From Amphibacillus jilinensis Y1 (lineage in GTDB: Bacteria; Bacillota; Bacilli; Bacillales; Amphibacillaceae), in NCBI RefSeq assembly GCF_000306965.1, contig NZ_JH976434.1:44401-108400 (forward strand): 64,000 nucleotides of DNA, read 5' to 3'. The position numbers and the translations under genes are program-made. The notes beneath the pieces are model-generated. The model did no database searches, was not told the origin of the DNA, and saw nothing but the letters and a program-made list of their open reading frames with translations. Shown one piece after another: positions 17,604 through 26,770 of the stretch. Each line of letters starts with the position of its first letter. Positions within the stretch are counted from its first letter, which is position 1.

Positions 17604-18572
17604 TTATCGCTTGAGGGTATGATACATTCCACTAAATCCACCAAAAAGCAACCCGGTTACGGGGAATATGATCCAATTGATATGCCACTGCTGATAAACA
17701 AGCCCACTTATTAAAAAAATAACGATCGCTAGTGGCCAAACAAGAGCTGCGACTGCACCTATAATACGATCATGCTCACCACTTTCTTGTCTTTCGGCAA
17801 ATGCATCTGTTTTAAGAAGCTTATCATAGGCTTCTTTCTGCTTACCATAAACAATAAAAATATAGACAGCTATAGCAACCATCATTAGTAAAAAGACCGT
17901 GCCCAGCTGAGAATATGTCCCTCCTAATAATGTTGAAAAAACAATTAAGGTAGGGATTGCAAGTACACATAATGCTACACCTATAATGATCGCTGTCGTA
18001 TACACTTTAGCAAATACTTGTTGACTCGTCTCTAAACGATGACGTTGAGCTGGTGTTAACTCGAAATCATTCGCAAACTTTTTATATTGGTCAAGTCGAC
18101 TTCCAGTATAAATAAATAAACCAATAGCTACGGTTAAAAGAATAAACAGTGGGATAAGACCCAACACATCTGTTAACCCCGTAGGTAAGCCTAAGATCAT
18201 TTGACCACCTACATATAAATTCATAAAAATGAATAAAGCCACACCTATAATAATCATTGATACGCCTAGACCGATTTTTTTGCCAGCTTTACGGTTTTCA
18301 AAGATGAATTGTTCAATTTCTTGATCTGTAAAACGCGGTAGCCCTTGCTCAGGTTGACTTTGTTGATAACCTAATTCTTCAATAATTTCATCAATATTTC
18401 CAAATTCAGCGATGACAATACCAATGGCTTCATTCTCTGTACTTCCTTCTCTGATAAGGGCTTCGTACTTATCTTGCATATTGACTAACAAATCCTGTTT
18501 CACCTGTTCCAATTCTGGTGTTTTTGGTAATCTTGAAAACATATTGTCTAAATAAGAAATAATGGTCTCCAT
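17604..18572 (-). CDS. HAAS-domain membrane protein (DUF1700/permease-prefix type)
   Basis: A 322-residue protein. Residues 1-75 form a HAAS-type helical domain (YLDNMFSRLPKTPELEQVKQ, EAIGIVIAEFGNIDEII). Six or more membrane segments follow (for example residues 102-123, 136-158, 195-215, 220-242, 275-295, 300-318). Such proteins are usually encoded directly after a PadR regulator and are thought to sense envelope stress or antibiotics. Here the PadR gene lies 1.8 kb upstream on the same strand, separated by an IS110 element and a repeat copy. Starts at ATG after AAGGAG. Confidence 0.8.
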   Translation of the reverse strand: METIISYLDNMFSRLPKTPELEQVKQDLLVNMQDKYEALIREGSTENEAIGIVIAEFGNIDEIIEELGYQQSQPEQGLPRFTDQEIEQFIFENRKAGKKIGLGVSMIIIGVALFIFMNLYVGGQMILGLPTGLTDVLGLIPLFILLTVAIGLFIYTGSRLDQYKKFANDFELTPAQRHRLETSQQVFAKVYTTAIIIGVALCVLAIPTLIVFSTLLGGTYSQLGTVFLLMMVAIAVYIFIVYGKQKEAYDKLLKTDAFAERQESGEHDRIIGAVAALVWPLAIVIFLISGLVYQQWHINWIIFPVTGLLFGGFSGMYHTLKR

Positions 18573-18689
18573 AAAGATTCTCCTTGTATATTATATTTAG
18601 AGTTTTTATCTTCCGATTTTTAATAGGAAACTCTATGAACCAAAGTAATTTAGTTAGATATTAACTCAGTTTTTCTGAGATAATATATT

Positions 18690-20110
18690 TATTGGATTGA
18701 GAGGTTAAGCCGTTTTCTCCTTGGGTCTATGAACTCGTTATCGAAAGACTGGCGTCTCTCTCTGATAAGCAGTTTACGAATGAGTTAGATGTTGAAGGCT
18801 TTCGCCTTACTCCGTATCTAGGACAAGGTAGTAACGCTTTTCAGATGAGTGGCATTCAATCCAAAATATTTTTTAAGGGTGATTTCATGTTCTACCTTGG
18901 TATCGATATTGGTAAACGTACTCATGTAGCTTCTGTTATGAATGAAGAAGGCAAGGTTGTACTTAAAGGATTCTCTTTTCCTAACACAACAGAAGGTGGA
19001 GAAAAATTACTTACAAAACTCCAATCCTTTTCCCCTTCCATAGACGACTTTACTGTAGGTATGGAAGCTACTGGGCACTATTGGTTAGCCATCTACTCAT
19101 TTTTACATGACCGTCATCTTTTAATCCATGTCCTGAATCCCATTCAAACAGATGGTTGGCGGAAAGGAACAGAAATTCGAAAACGAAAGAATGATATTAT
19201 CGATTCTGTATTAATCGCAGACTTAATTCGCTATGGAGCTTTCATAGAAACATCCCTTTCCGATGAGAACATATTCTCTCTCAAACAATTGTCTCGTTAT
19301 CGTACTTATTTGGTTGGCACATCCAGTGACTTTAAACGAAAAATTATTGCCGTATTGGATCAAGTATTTCCTGAATACGATTCTGTATTTAGCAAAATAG
19401 GTATCTTTGGAAAAGCGTCCAAAGAAATTTTACTTGAATATAGCTCCCCCGAGAAACTTCATAAAGTCCCAGCGGATACATTAGCTGAATTACTTAGTGA
19501 AGCCAGTCGAAGCCGATTAGGTATGGAAAAAGCAGAATCATTAAAACAGGCAGCGTCACACTCTTTTGGAATCAAATTTGCCCAAGGTGCCTTTACTTTC
19601 CAACTTCGCTCTATGATTGAACAGCTGAAGTTTCTCGAAACACAAATTAAGGAAACAGAAATGGAAATCAAGAAAATTATGCATACGCTACATTCCGTCA
19701 TTGAAACCGTTCCAGGAATCGGCCCCATTAACGGTGCCTCTATTCTTGGAGAAATTGGCGATATTCATAAGTTTTCCAATCCTGCAAAGTTAGTAGCTTA
19801 TGCTGGTTTAGATGCTTCTGTCACACAATCTGGTGAATATGAAGCTACACATAACGTCATGAGCAAGCGAGGGTCACCTTATTTGCGAAAGTCTTTATTT
19901 TCAGCTGCTTTGGTGGCATCACAACACGATCCTGTTCTTAAAGACTTCTATCAAAAAAAGCGTTCAGAAGGAAAGCATCACCTCACGGCTGTTGGAGCTG
20001 TCGCTAGAAAACTGTGCTATATCATTCATGCGATACTCAAGAAGAATGAACCCTATGAAATTAGACAATAACCTTGCGAAAAAAGAACTTTTCTCAGGTT
20101 TATTTCGTGT
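18690..20110 (+). mobile_element. IS110-family insertion sequence (ends approximate)
   Basis: One transposase gene with about 190 bp of structured non-coding DNA upstream and little after it. IS110 elements lack terminal inverted repeats, so the ends given are estimates. The long left non-coding end fits the IS110 group, where the bridge RNA that pairs with target and donor is encoded upstream of the transposase. It separates a PadR gene from its usual HAAS partner. Confidence 0.75.
18887..20071 (+). CDS. IS110-family transposase (DEDD recombinase)
   Basis: 394 residues. The N-terminal RuvC-like DEDD domain shows LGIDIGKRTHVASV (D), VGMEATGHYW (E) and RKNDIIDSVLIADLIRYG (D,D). A coiled coil covers about 240-275. 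The C-terminal transposase_20 domain has TVPGIGPINGASILGEIGD and KRGSPYLRKSLFSAAL with the catalytic serine. Start set at ATG 18887 after AAGGGTGA; an open frame reaches 18845. All key residues are present, so it looks intact. Confidence 0.92.
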   Translation: MFYLGIDIGKRTHVASVMNEEGKVVLKGFSFPNTTEGGEKLLTKLQSFSPSIDDFTVGMEATGHYWLAIYSFLHDRHLLIHVLNPIQTDGWRKGTEIRKRKNDIIDSVLIADLIRYGAFIETSLSDENIFSLKQLSRYRTYLVGTSSDFKRKIIAVLDQVFPEYDSVFSKIGIFGKASKEILLEYSSPEKLHKVPADTLAELLSEASRSRLGMEKAESLKQAASHSFGIKFAQGAFTFQLRSMIEQLKFLETQIKETEMEIKKIMHTLHSVIETVPGIGPINGASILGEIGDIHKFSNPAKLVAYAGLDASVTQSGEYEATHNVMSKRGSPYLRKSLFSAALVASQHDPVLKDFYQKKRSEGKHHLTAVGAVARKLCYIIHAILKKNEPYEIRQ

Positions 20111-20232
20111 GCTTTCATTTCTGTAAAATCATTATTCAACTCTAAAACCATCTCTTTTATTTCTCACTTGACTTTATATAGTTAGTCTTTCTAATCTATT
20201 ACATGTCTAACATTCTTTTTGGCTTGCTCGTG

Positions 20233-20383
20233 TTAAGACGAACCTTCAATCAGCGGGCGAGCGTACTTAACTCGATTGTTAATTGAGTGAATCAGGACAT
20301 TAGCGTTCGTTAACTCCCACCTAAATAAGTGCGTGCTGTTCTCTACTTTGAGACGTGTTTTACAGACGGTTATCTGTGATAAA
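20233..20383 (+). repeat. Intergenic repeat (copy 5), supplies the PadR gene end
   Basis: Starts TAAGACGAACCTTCAATCAG and ends ACGGTTATCTGTGATAAA. The stem CGTTCGTTAACTCCCACC pairs imperfectly with GACGTGTTTTACAGACGG. The last 24 bases are inside the PadR coding region and encode its C-terminus and stop. Confidence 0.8.
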
Positions 20384-20692
20384 TTGATTAACAACCTCTT
20401 GAGTTAAGAGCCACTCTTGATGTTTTTGGTCAAAATAGTTACGGCCCTTTGCTGTTATTTCATAATAAGTTCGTCGCCTTCCCATGGTTTTACCTTGTTG
20501 AAAAGAACAGATATAGTCGTGTTTTTCTAAACGGGTAAACGCAGAATAGAGTGTCGTTTCCTTCATAACATACTTATTATTTGATCGTTCTTTAATTCTT
20601 TTAGCAATTTCATAACCATATGATGGCTCCTCTAATAATAAAGAAAGGATAATTGTATCATTATAACCTCGCATCGTATCACTAGATAACAA
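20360..20692 (-). CDS. PadR-family transcription regulator
   Basis: About 110 residues with the PadR winged helix: TIILSLLLEEPSYGYEIAKRI, TTLYSAFTRLEKHDYI and GRRRTYYEITAKGRNYF. A repressor, probably of the HAAS protein gene that now lies beyond an IS110 element. Start chosen at TTG 20692, seven bases after AGAGGGG; the frame is open to 20743. The C-terminus QFITDNRL and the stop come from intergenic repeat copy 5, so the original end was replaced. Confidence 0.88.
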   Translation of the reverse strand: MLSSDTMRGYNDTIILSLLLEEPSYGYEIAKRIKERSNNKYVMKETTLYSAFTRLEKHDYICSFQQGKTMGRRRTYYEITAKGRNYFDQKHQEWLLTQEVVNQFITDNRL

Positions 20693-20768
20693 TCGATCAC
20701 CCCTCTTATACTTCATCTGTCGTAGTAATTTTATTATACACATATTTACTACGACAGGTAAAGTAATT

Positions 20769-21359
20769 TTAAGAAAAAATCTTTTCTAACTGATTAATAA
20801 TGTAATCATGATCAGTAAAAAGAAGATCTAGTATCGCTCCTTTATTTTCAATCCATTGTTTTTTTAAACTTGCATCTATTCTTTTTTTTCCTAATATAAG
20901 CTGTATGTAAACTTTTAGTCTTAGAATATCTTTCGTTAAATGCATGATGTTACCCGGTGTGTGGTTGTAGACTTCAGGTATCGAATATAACAAATACTCT
21001 CCTCTATAGCTTCCAGTTAACATACGAATAACCCCTAGTCCCATTCCAACCGCCTTCTGTACAGAAAGTGGAAGAGATAATTTGTAAAAGTACAACTTAT
21101 TATCTTCCTTTTTCATTGGTGTCGGCACAATATAAGGTTGTGGCTTCTTTGTTGGATATTCGATCAAATATCTCAATGTAGCGGTTGCATTACGAAAGCG
21201 AATAACATCTTCTATTTTCACACCTAAAAAACAGTCGGCTGAACTTAAAATTTGATCTGGCGTTAATGCGAAAAATGAAACTACTTCGAAATCTTTTGAC
21301 AAAGTTAAATGTGAAGCCATAAAATAGTCATCCAAATATTTGAATGTTCTCTTTCTCAT
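20769..21359 (-). CDS. Uncharacterised protein upstream of the PadR gene
   Basis: A 196-residue protein with no clear signal peptide. A short hydrophobic stretch stands near residues 97-115 (VQKAVGMGLGVIRMLTG). It is basic in its C-terminal third (LGKKRIDASLKKQW). It starts at the ATG at 21359, six bases after GAGGTG, and lies directly upstream of the PadR gene on the same strand. I do not recognise the family. A predicted role is not possible. Confidence 0.6.
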   Translation of the reverse strand: MRKRTFKYLDDYFMASHLTLSKDFEVVSFFALTPDQILSSADCFLGVKIEDVIRFRNATATLRYLIEYPTKKPQPYIVPTPMKKEDNKLYFYKLSLPLSVQKAVGMGLGVIRMLTGSYRGEYLLYSIPEVYNHTPGNIMHLTKDILRLKVYIQLILGKKRIDASLKKQWIENKGAILDLLFTDHDYIINQLEKIFS

Positions 21360-22349
21360 TAAATACACCTCATCTTTACTTAATTAAAGCATAGATAAAC
21401 ATAACCGTTTTATACTTCGCCCTAAAAAATCTCGCCTGCGTCGACTGGCTATTTGGCTGAAATTTCATCTTGACGTAAGGTACAAAAAAAAGCTACTTAA
21501 ATAATCAGGTTCGCGAAACCTTTCTTATTTCAGCAGCTCAGTCATCTTGTTATTTATCTCATCTTTTTATTAGCTAATTCATATGTCTTGGTCAAATCCT
21601 CATCACAAAAGTAAATAACTTAACTTCATGCATGTGTGTTGAAAAGAGCTTTACTGGCAAACTACTCGTTGCTGCTTGATTTATTTATCGTTCACTTTTC
21701 ATTGATTATAACGACGCTTCCATTATGCTAAGCTCAAAAGGGAACGTAACTATCATGTCATGCTATCTCATTTGATAAGGTACGTCGTCTCAACCATTTC
21801 ACTTAAACACTCGACATCATTTTGTATGCTAAAACCTTTTAGCTCCTTGCATATAAAACGAATCTTCAATCAGCGGGTGTTTCGACCACTGATTGTTAGT
21901 TGAGTGAATCAGGACATTACCATCCGCTTTCACCTACTTAAAAGATTTACCTCTGTTCTCAAGGAAGGTGTTTACGAACGGCTATTTGTGATGCAAACGG
22001 GTATACTTTAATCATGCTCAAAAATCATACGAAATTTATTATTTCTTTTATTATCGACATGCTGTATAGCCGTTCCAACTACAATTTTTTCCATTTGTTC
22101 ATTTGCCAGTATATATAGTTAAAAAAATTGATTGATTCTAGCTCTTCACCTCCAACTTCATTCACAATCCTTTCTACCTATACCCTTTTTTACAATGTTT
22201 GAAATTACCTTTGATAAAAATTCCCCTAATGACATATTTAATAGCATTTTATCATTTATACCCTAGTTTGAGGTTTATTCTTAAAAAATTCCATTTAACT
22301 TTAATCTAATCTTAAATGTTTTTATAGGTTTATTAACCTGTATCTTTAG
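21360..22349. other. Gene-free stretch of about 1 kb
   Basis: No frame with a ribosome binding site. It holds repeat copy 6 at 21853-21995 and AT-rich sequence with many stops in all frames. Nothing else is recognisable. Confidence 0.6.
21853..21995 (+). repeat. Intergenic repeat (copy 6)
   Basis: ATAAAACGAATCTTCAATCA at the start and ACGAACGGCTATTTGTGAT at the end. The central stem is weak here (CACCTACTTAAA against AAGGAAGGTG), so this copy is decaying. Confidence 0.7.
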
Positions 22350-22352
22350 ACT

Positions 22353-22388
22353 TAAAAAACTCAGTACAATCATGTACTGAGTTTTTTA
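22353..22388 (-). terminator. Terminator of the M42 peptidase gene
   Basis: Arms ACTCAGTAC / GTACTGAGT flanked by runs of A and T; works on the minus strand just after the peptidase stop. Confidence 0.85.
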
Positions 22389-22397
22389 ATAGTCTGT

Positions 22398-23435
22398 CTA
22401 TTCAATTAGCTTTGACAATAAATAGTGGTAAATGAGTTTTTCCGTTTCCTCTAAAGAATCAAGATGTGTGCGTTCATAAGCATGTGAAGCATCGATACCT
22501 GGACCAATTAAACCATGAATAATATCGTGTCCTGCCCGAATCGCTGCCGATGCATCAGATCCATAGTATGGGTATATATCAAGTTGATAGCCAATTTGAT
22601 TCGTTTGAGCCAATTCAACCAAATGCTTTCGTAACCCGTAATGGTACGGTCCGCTTGCATCTTTAACACATATAGAAACGGTGTACTCATCTGTTGATTG
22701 CCCGTCTCCCATAGCTCCCATATCTACAGCGAGATACTCAATCGTTTCATCCGTTATATTGGAATTTCCACCATATCCAATCTCTTCATTATTTGAAATA
22801 AGAAAATGTGTTGTATAAGGCAAGCTCACGTCTTCCTCTTTAATGCGTCTAACCACTTCCATTAATATGCCTACACTCGCTTTATCATCTAAATGTCTTG
22901 ACTTTAAAAAGCCGTTATCAAGCTCCTGTACACGTGGATCAAATGAAATGAAATCACCAACCTCAATACCTAAAGCACGAACATCTTCAGCATTTTCAAC
23001 TTTTTCATCAATTCTAATTTCCATATTTGTTTGATTCCGTTCAGCTGAACCTGCATCTTTATAGACATGGACGGATGTTTGATGCATTAAGATTGTTCCC
23101 GTATATGTTTGTCCCGTTGCTGTTTCAATTTGGCAATATTCACCTTCAATCGCATTATAGCGAAAACCACCGATTAAATCCATTTTCAATCGGCCATTTG
23201 CCTTAATCTCTTTAACCATCGCTCCTAATGTGTCAACGTGAGCAGTAAGCATACGATGTTTAGTATCATCTTCACCAAATAGCGTAGCGATCAAGCCACC
23301 CTTTCGATTACGTCTCGTCTGTACACCTAATGAATCAAAGAATTGCTCTACAAATTCAATCACTTTGGTCGTATGACCAGACGGACTTGGTATACGAACC
23401 AATTGTTTAATAAGTTCCACTTTTCGATTTGTCAT
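22398..23435 (-). CDS. M42-family metalloaminopeptidase
   Basis: A 345-residue cytosolic zinc/cobalt peptidase of the M42 (FrvX/YsdC/TET) family. The metal and catalytic residues are visible: AHVDTLG, HLDDKASVG, SNNEEIGYGG, YLAVDMGAMG and ASHAYERTH. Relatives form dodecameric tetrahedral particles that trim short peptides from the N-terminus. Complete length; ribosome binding site AAAGGGG; its own terminator follows. The precise side-chain preference is not readable. Confidence 0.9.
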   Translation of the reverse strand: MTNRKVELIKQLVRIPSPSGHTTKVIEFVEQFFDSLGVQTRRNRKGGLIATLFGEDDTKHRMLTAHVDTLGAMVKEIKANGRLKMDLIGGFRYNAIEGEYCQIETATGQTYTGTILMHQTSVHVYKDAGSAERNQTNMEIRIDEKVENAEDVRALGIEVGDFISFDPRVQELDNGFLKSRHLDDKASVGILMEVVRRIKEEDVSLPYTTHFLISNNEEIGYGGNSNITDETIEYLAVDMGAMGDGQSTDEYTVSICVKDASGPYHYGLRKHLVELAQTNQIGYQLDIYPYYGSDASAAIRAGHDIIHGLIGPGIDASHAYERTHLDSLEETEKLIYHYLLSKLIE

Positions 23436-23534
23436 ATGTCCCCTCTTTTCTTATATTATTTTAGCGCCAAACAGTCATCGTAACAAGACTATGGTATAAT
23501 GAACAGCAAATCTATCTTATAGTCAAAAAAAACG

Positions 23535-23957
23535 ATGGAAGGCGTGCTAAACTTGAATCAATCATTTGATATCCACCCCAAGTGGGAAACATCCCTTAGT
23601 CGTGCTGATTACCAAGAGCTACATGCACTTTTTTTACACTATCAAAATAACCGTCTCCATTCAACAGCTACACTGACAAGCGATTTAAACATTACATATC
23701 TGCCTTTATTCCGAGCAATAAATCATAAAAACGAGTTATTAGTTACTGCTTTTGTGACAAACAACGCATCACAAATGATTTGCTTTAAGAATGTTGAGAT
23801 TTTGTATCATGAATCAAATATGGAACCGATCAAGGCTACAGGTACCATTCATAATTTTGATCTCCAACCTTTCAAAACAACCGCTTGGACATTTATTTTT
23901 CCGGACCATTGTATAAAGGAAGCTAAGCGTATTTACTTAATTGATCAAGCCACATAA
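23535..23957 (+). CDS. SLAP-domain protein
   Basis: A 140-residue protein of the SLAP-domain type seen in Bacilli: DIHPKWETSLSRADYQELHALF, then a beta-sandwich-like region ending PFKTTAWTFIFP. Relatives are linked with S-layer assembly or accessory Sec loci, but no such genes are near. The start is uncertain: ATG 23535, or TTG 23553, which has GGAAGG upstream. Its last 35 bases overlap the 3' end of the convergent amidotransferase gene. Confidence 0.7.
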   Translation: MEGVLNLNQSFDIHPKWETSLSRADYQELHALFLHYQNNRLHSTATLTSDLNITYLPLFRAINHKNELLVTAFVTNNASQMICFKNVEILYHESNMEPIKATGTIHNFDLQPFKTTAWTFIFPDHCIKEAKRIYLIDQAT

Positions 23958-24582
23958 ATAAACGTGCTTTGTTAATGGCTGGGACCGGACTTTTTAAAAT
24001 CTGTTCAGCTGATTGTGTATACCGTGAGCCATCAAGAAAAGCGGAGTCATTATCTACTAGTGCTTTAATGCCTGCCGCATTTGACTCAAAGTGAAATTGC
24101 AAAGCTAATACATGGCTGTGGTAGCGAAAACCTTGGTTTGGACAAACAGCATTGTTATACAATAACTCGGCTCCTTTAGGTAACTCAAACTGATCCTGAT
24201 GCCAATGAAACACAATCATTTCTTCTCTTAGATCAGTGTTAGTCACTGGAAACCAACCCGCTTCACGATCTTTTCCTTTAAAGATCGTAGCTCCCAATGC
24301 TTTGGCAATTTGTTGAGCACCAAGGCAAATACCCAACACAGGAATCCCTTTTTCAATTACTTGCTTGATCAGCAACCTTTCGTGTTCGAGCCAGGCTGAC
24401 CTTGGATCATTGGCAGACATCGGGCCACCTAAAATGATTAGAAAGGTAAGCTCTGATAAATGTGGAAGGGAGACATTTTGATCCAATCGATGGATAACCA
24501 TATGATGATGGTTCTGATCAACCCAATCTTTGATCAAACCAGGTCCTTCAAAATCCACATGCTGTAATATATCGATTCTCAT
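23923..24582 (-). CDS. Class I glutamine amidotransferase-like protein
   Basis: A stand-alone 219-residue GATase1 domain (GMP-synthase-like). The nucleophile elbow GICLGAQQIAKALG contains the catalytic Cys, LIILGGPMSANDP forms the oxyanion region, and LALQFHFESNAAGI carries the His/Glu pair. Relatives include gamma-glutamyl hydrolases for polyamine breakdown and uncharacterised proteins; the substrate is unknown. Start chosen at ATG 24582 after AGAGGTGATCA; the frame is open to 24627. Overlaps the SLAP gene tail to tail by 35 bp. Confidence 0.85.
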   Translation of the reverse strand: MRIDILQHVDFEGPGLIKDWVDQNHHHMVIHRLDQNVSLPHLSELTFLIILGGPMSANDPRSAWLEHERLLIKQVIEKGIPVLGICLGAQQIAKALGATIFKGKDREAGWFPVTNTDLREEMIVFHWHQDQFELPKGAELLYNNAVCPNQGFRYHSHVLALQFHFESNAAGIKALVDNDSAFLDGSRYTQSAEQILKSPVPAINKARLFMWLDQLSKYA

Positions 24583-24665
24583 TTGATCACCTCTACAATA
24601 GCTTAGCACATTGTATGGTAGGATCAAGCCGATATGTTAGATAACCTAACCCTCCAAGCAAATCC

Positions 24666-25439
24666 TTAATAATGAGCCAATAGACCTCTTTTCATCGCAT
24701 AGTTCTCACAATAAAGATAGAAGCCCAATCCTATTCCAGTATAGATAAGCGCATTTCCGATCAATAGTGTAAAATCAAACATAGTGAAATCTGTTAATAC
24801 ATAACCCTCTATCATAATCGCACGAATCATCGATAACCCTTTAGTAAGCGGCAAAAAAAGAAAAAAGGGTAGGGACGGTAATGCAATAAAAGTCAAGCCA
24901 GCTAATACAAATTGAAAGATTTGAAGAAAAGCTTGAATTTGTTTAAATATGATTGTTAATCCAGCAATAATAAACGCTAAACCATACATGCTAAGACAAG
25001 TAAATAGAAAAATAGGTATAATAGATATAAAATCGACGTTAAGCCATTGACTAGTCGTTATCATCGATAAATACAGAAGAAAAATGACCATAAGAGAATG
25101 AAGCATGCTATCAGCCAATAACCGAACGGTAAGAATACGCCAAATACCACTTGGTGACATGCCGAGTTGTTCAAAGGTTCCTCTTGTTGTTTCAGTTACA
25201 ATTTCATAGCCAACGCCGTTAACAATAATCATAGCCAAGTACCAAAAGATATAATTAACCATCGTGTGTTGAACGGCCACCCCCTGTGTAGCCGGATTTC
25301 CAATCATTTGAATACCAGCAAATATCGCCATGAAAATAATATAGACCGTGAGTACCATCGCAATCGTATTTGGGGCATAACGCTTAAGTTCGATGGCTTG
25401 TTTACGCAAATTCGCTTGAAACAGATGTATGATTGACAT
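24666..25439 (-). CDS. ABC-2 type exporter permease
   Basis: A 257-residue membrane protein with six predicted helices (for example residues 25-47, 60-80, 105-125, 137-160, 165-190, 225-247) typical of ABC-2 permeases. Its start overlaps the 3' end of the ATPase gene by 38 bp, so the pair is translated together as one exporter. The cargo is unknown. Good AGGAGG site. Confidence 0.85.
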   Translation of the reverse strand: MSIIHLFQANLRKQAIELKRYAPNTIAMVLTVYIIFMAIFAGIQMIGNPATQGVAVQHTMVNYIFWYLAMIIVNGVGYEIVTETTRGTFEQLGMSPSGIWRILTVRLLADSMLHSLMVIFLLYLSMITTSQWLNVDFISIIPIFLFTCLSMYGLAFIIAGLTIIFKQIQAFLQIFQFVLAGLTFIALPSLPFFLFLPLTKGLSMIRAIMIEGYVLTDFTMFDFTLLIGNALIYTGIGLGFYLYCENYAMKRGLLAHY

Positions 25440-26400
25440 GGTTATAACCCTCCTTAACTATTTTCATAAAGATTTCTTCAAAATTGACGGTGTTTCGATC
25501 AATGCTTTCAACAGGGGTCTGCTCTTGCTTTAATATATCAAACAACTGATAAATATGCTCGGGACCGGGTAATTCGATATTAATAATTGGTTTTATTTGA
25601 TTCGTTATGTAATCATAACTCAGAAATGTCGATTCGATAGCTTTTTGCTGTGTTTTTGTTAAAGGTTGACCTAATGTGACTGTATAAGCACGCACTTCAA
25701 ATAAAGTCAGTAACCGATCAACACGTTCATTGGCAATGATTTTTCCATTGTTAATAATAATCGTTCGTTCACAAACCGATTGAATGACATCCATATCATG
25801 GGAGCTAATAATAATTGTACGTTGCTCCTTCTCAACGATTTGTTTTAAGATCGTACGTACTTCATAGCTTGTTTCCACATCCAAACCTAGTGTGGGTTCA
25901 TCCAACAAAATAACGTCGGTATTCGCTAACACCGCCACCGCAATGGCTAATTTCTGTTGCATCCCCCGCGACAGACGATTGACTAATTCGTGTTCTTTAT
26001 CTTTTAATCTAAAGCTATTAAGCAATGATTCAATTCGATTCGCCATCGCTTTTTTCGATTGACCTCTGTTTCCCGCAAAATATTCTAGGTTTTCTCTAAC
26101 TGTTAAGCGCCAATATAAATTGCGATTGCCTTCCAGAACAGCACTAATATGTTGAAGTGCCTTTAACCGATGCTTAGCATTATTTATGCCATTAATCGTA
26201 ATCACACCTTGATCTGGCTTAAGTAACCCACAAATCATCTTAATCGTTGTGGTTTTCCCTGCCCCATTTGGTCCAAGCAGGCCAACAATTTCACCTTTTC
26301 CTATCTGAAATGAAATATTATCAACCGCTCTAACAGCTTCTTTCTGTTTTCTTTTCATATACGTCTTTTTCAAATCTGATACATTTATAATCGTTTCCAC
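25402..26400 (-). CDS. ABC exporter ATP-binding protein
   Basis: 332 residues. Walker A GPNGAGKTT, signature LSRGMQQKLAIA, Walker B VILLDEPTLGLD and the H-loop SSHD are intact. A C-terminal extension of about 90 residues follows (DrrA-like exporters often have one). Starts at GTG 26400 after GAAGGTG. Forms an exporter with the downstream permease. Cargo unknown; antibiotic or peptide export is typical. Confidence 0.92.
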   Translation of the reverse strand: METIINVSDLKKTYMKRKQKEAVRAVDNISFQIGKGEIVGLLGPNGAGKTTTIKMICGLLKPDQGVITINGINNAKHRLKALQHISAVLEGNRNLYWRLTVRENLEYFAGNRGQSKKAMANRIESLLNSFRLKDKEHELVNRLSRGMQQKLAIAVAVLANTDVILLDEPTLGLDVETSYEVRTILKQIVEKEQRTIIISSHDMDVIQSVCERTIIINNGKIIANERVDRLLTLFEVRAYTVTLGQPLTKTQQKAIESTFLSYDYITNQIKPIINIELPGPEHIYQLFDILKQEQTPVESIDRNTVNFEEIFMKIVKEGYNHVNHTSVSSEFA

Positions 26401-26421
26401 TCGATCACCTTCTTTTCATTG

Positions 26422-26562
26422 ATAAAACGAACCTTCAATCAATGAAAGGATTCGTACTTCCTCCACTGATTAGTCGTTAAGCGAATCAAACATTAGCGGG
26501 TTAACTCCCGGCTAAATAGATCAGCCCTAGCTTCTTTTTTACGGACGGTTATCTGTAATAAG
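26422..26562 (+). repeat. Intergenic repeat (copy 7)
   Basis: ATAAAACGAACCTTCAATCA ... ACGGACGGTTATCTGTAATA. It lies between the divergent starts of the ABC exporter and the antiporter. The central stem is partly eroded. Confidence 0.8.
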
Positions 26563-26770
26563 ATTAGCATATATAATTCTGTAGCATATGCAAACCGTCC
26601 CTTGACTTATTGTCTGTCATACTTTTGGCGGATCATCGAATCTGTCTTAATTCGGATAATTACTGTGCTAAAGACAGCTAGCAACGAGAAAATCATTTTT
26701 ATATACTTCATCTTTAAAATCAGCTATAATTTCTTAGATAAATTAATCTGATTTGATCGGAGGGATAGCT

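Noticed and set aside
22508-22690. Alternative minus-strand frame inside the M42 peptidase gene
   Set aside because: It lies in a different frame within a clear, complete peptidase and has no ribosome binding site.
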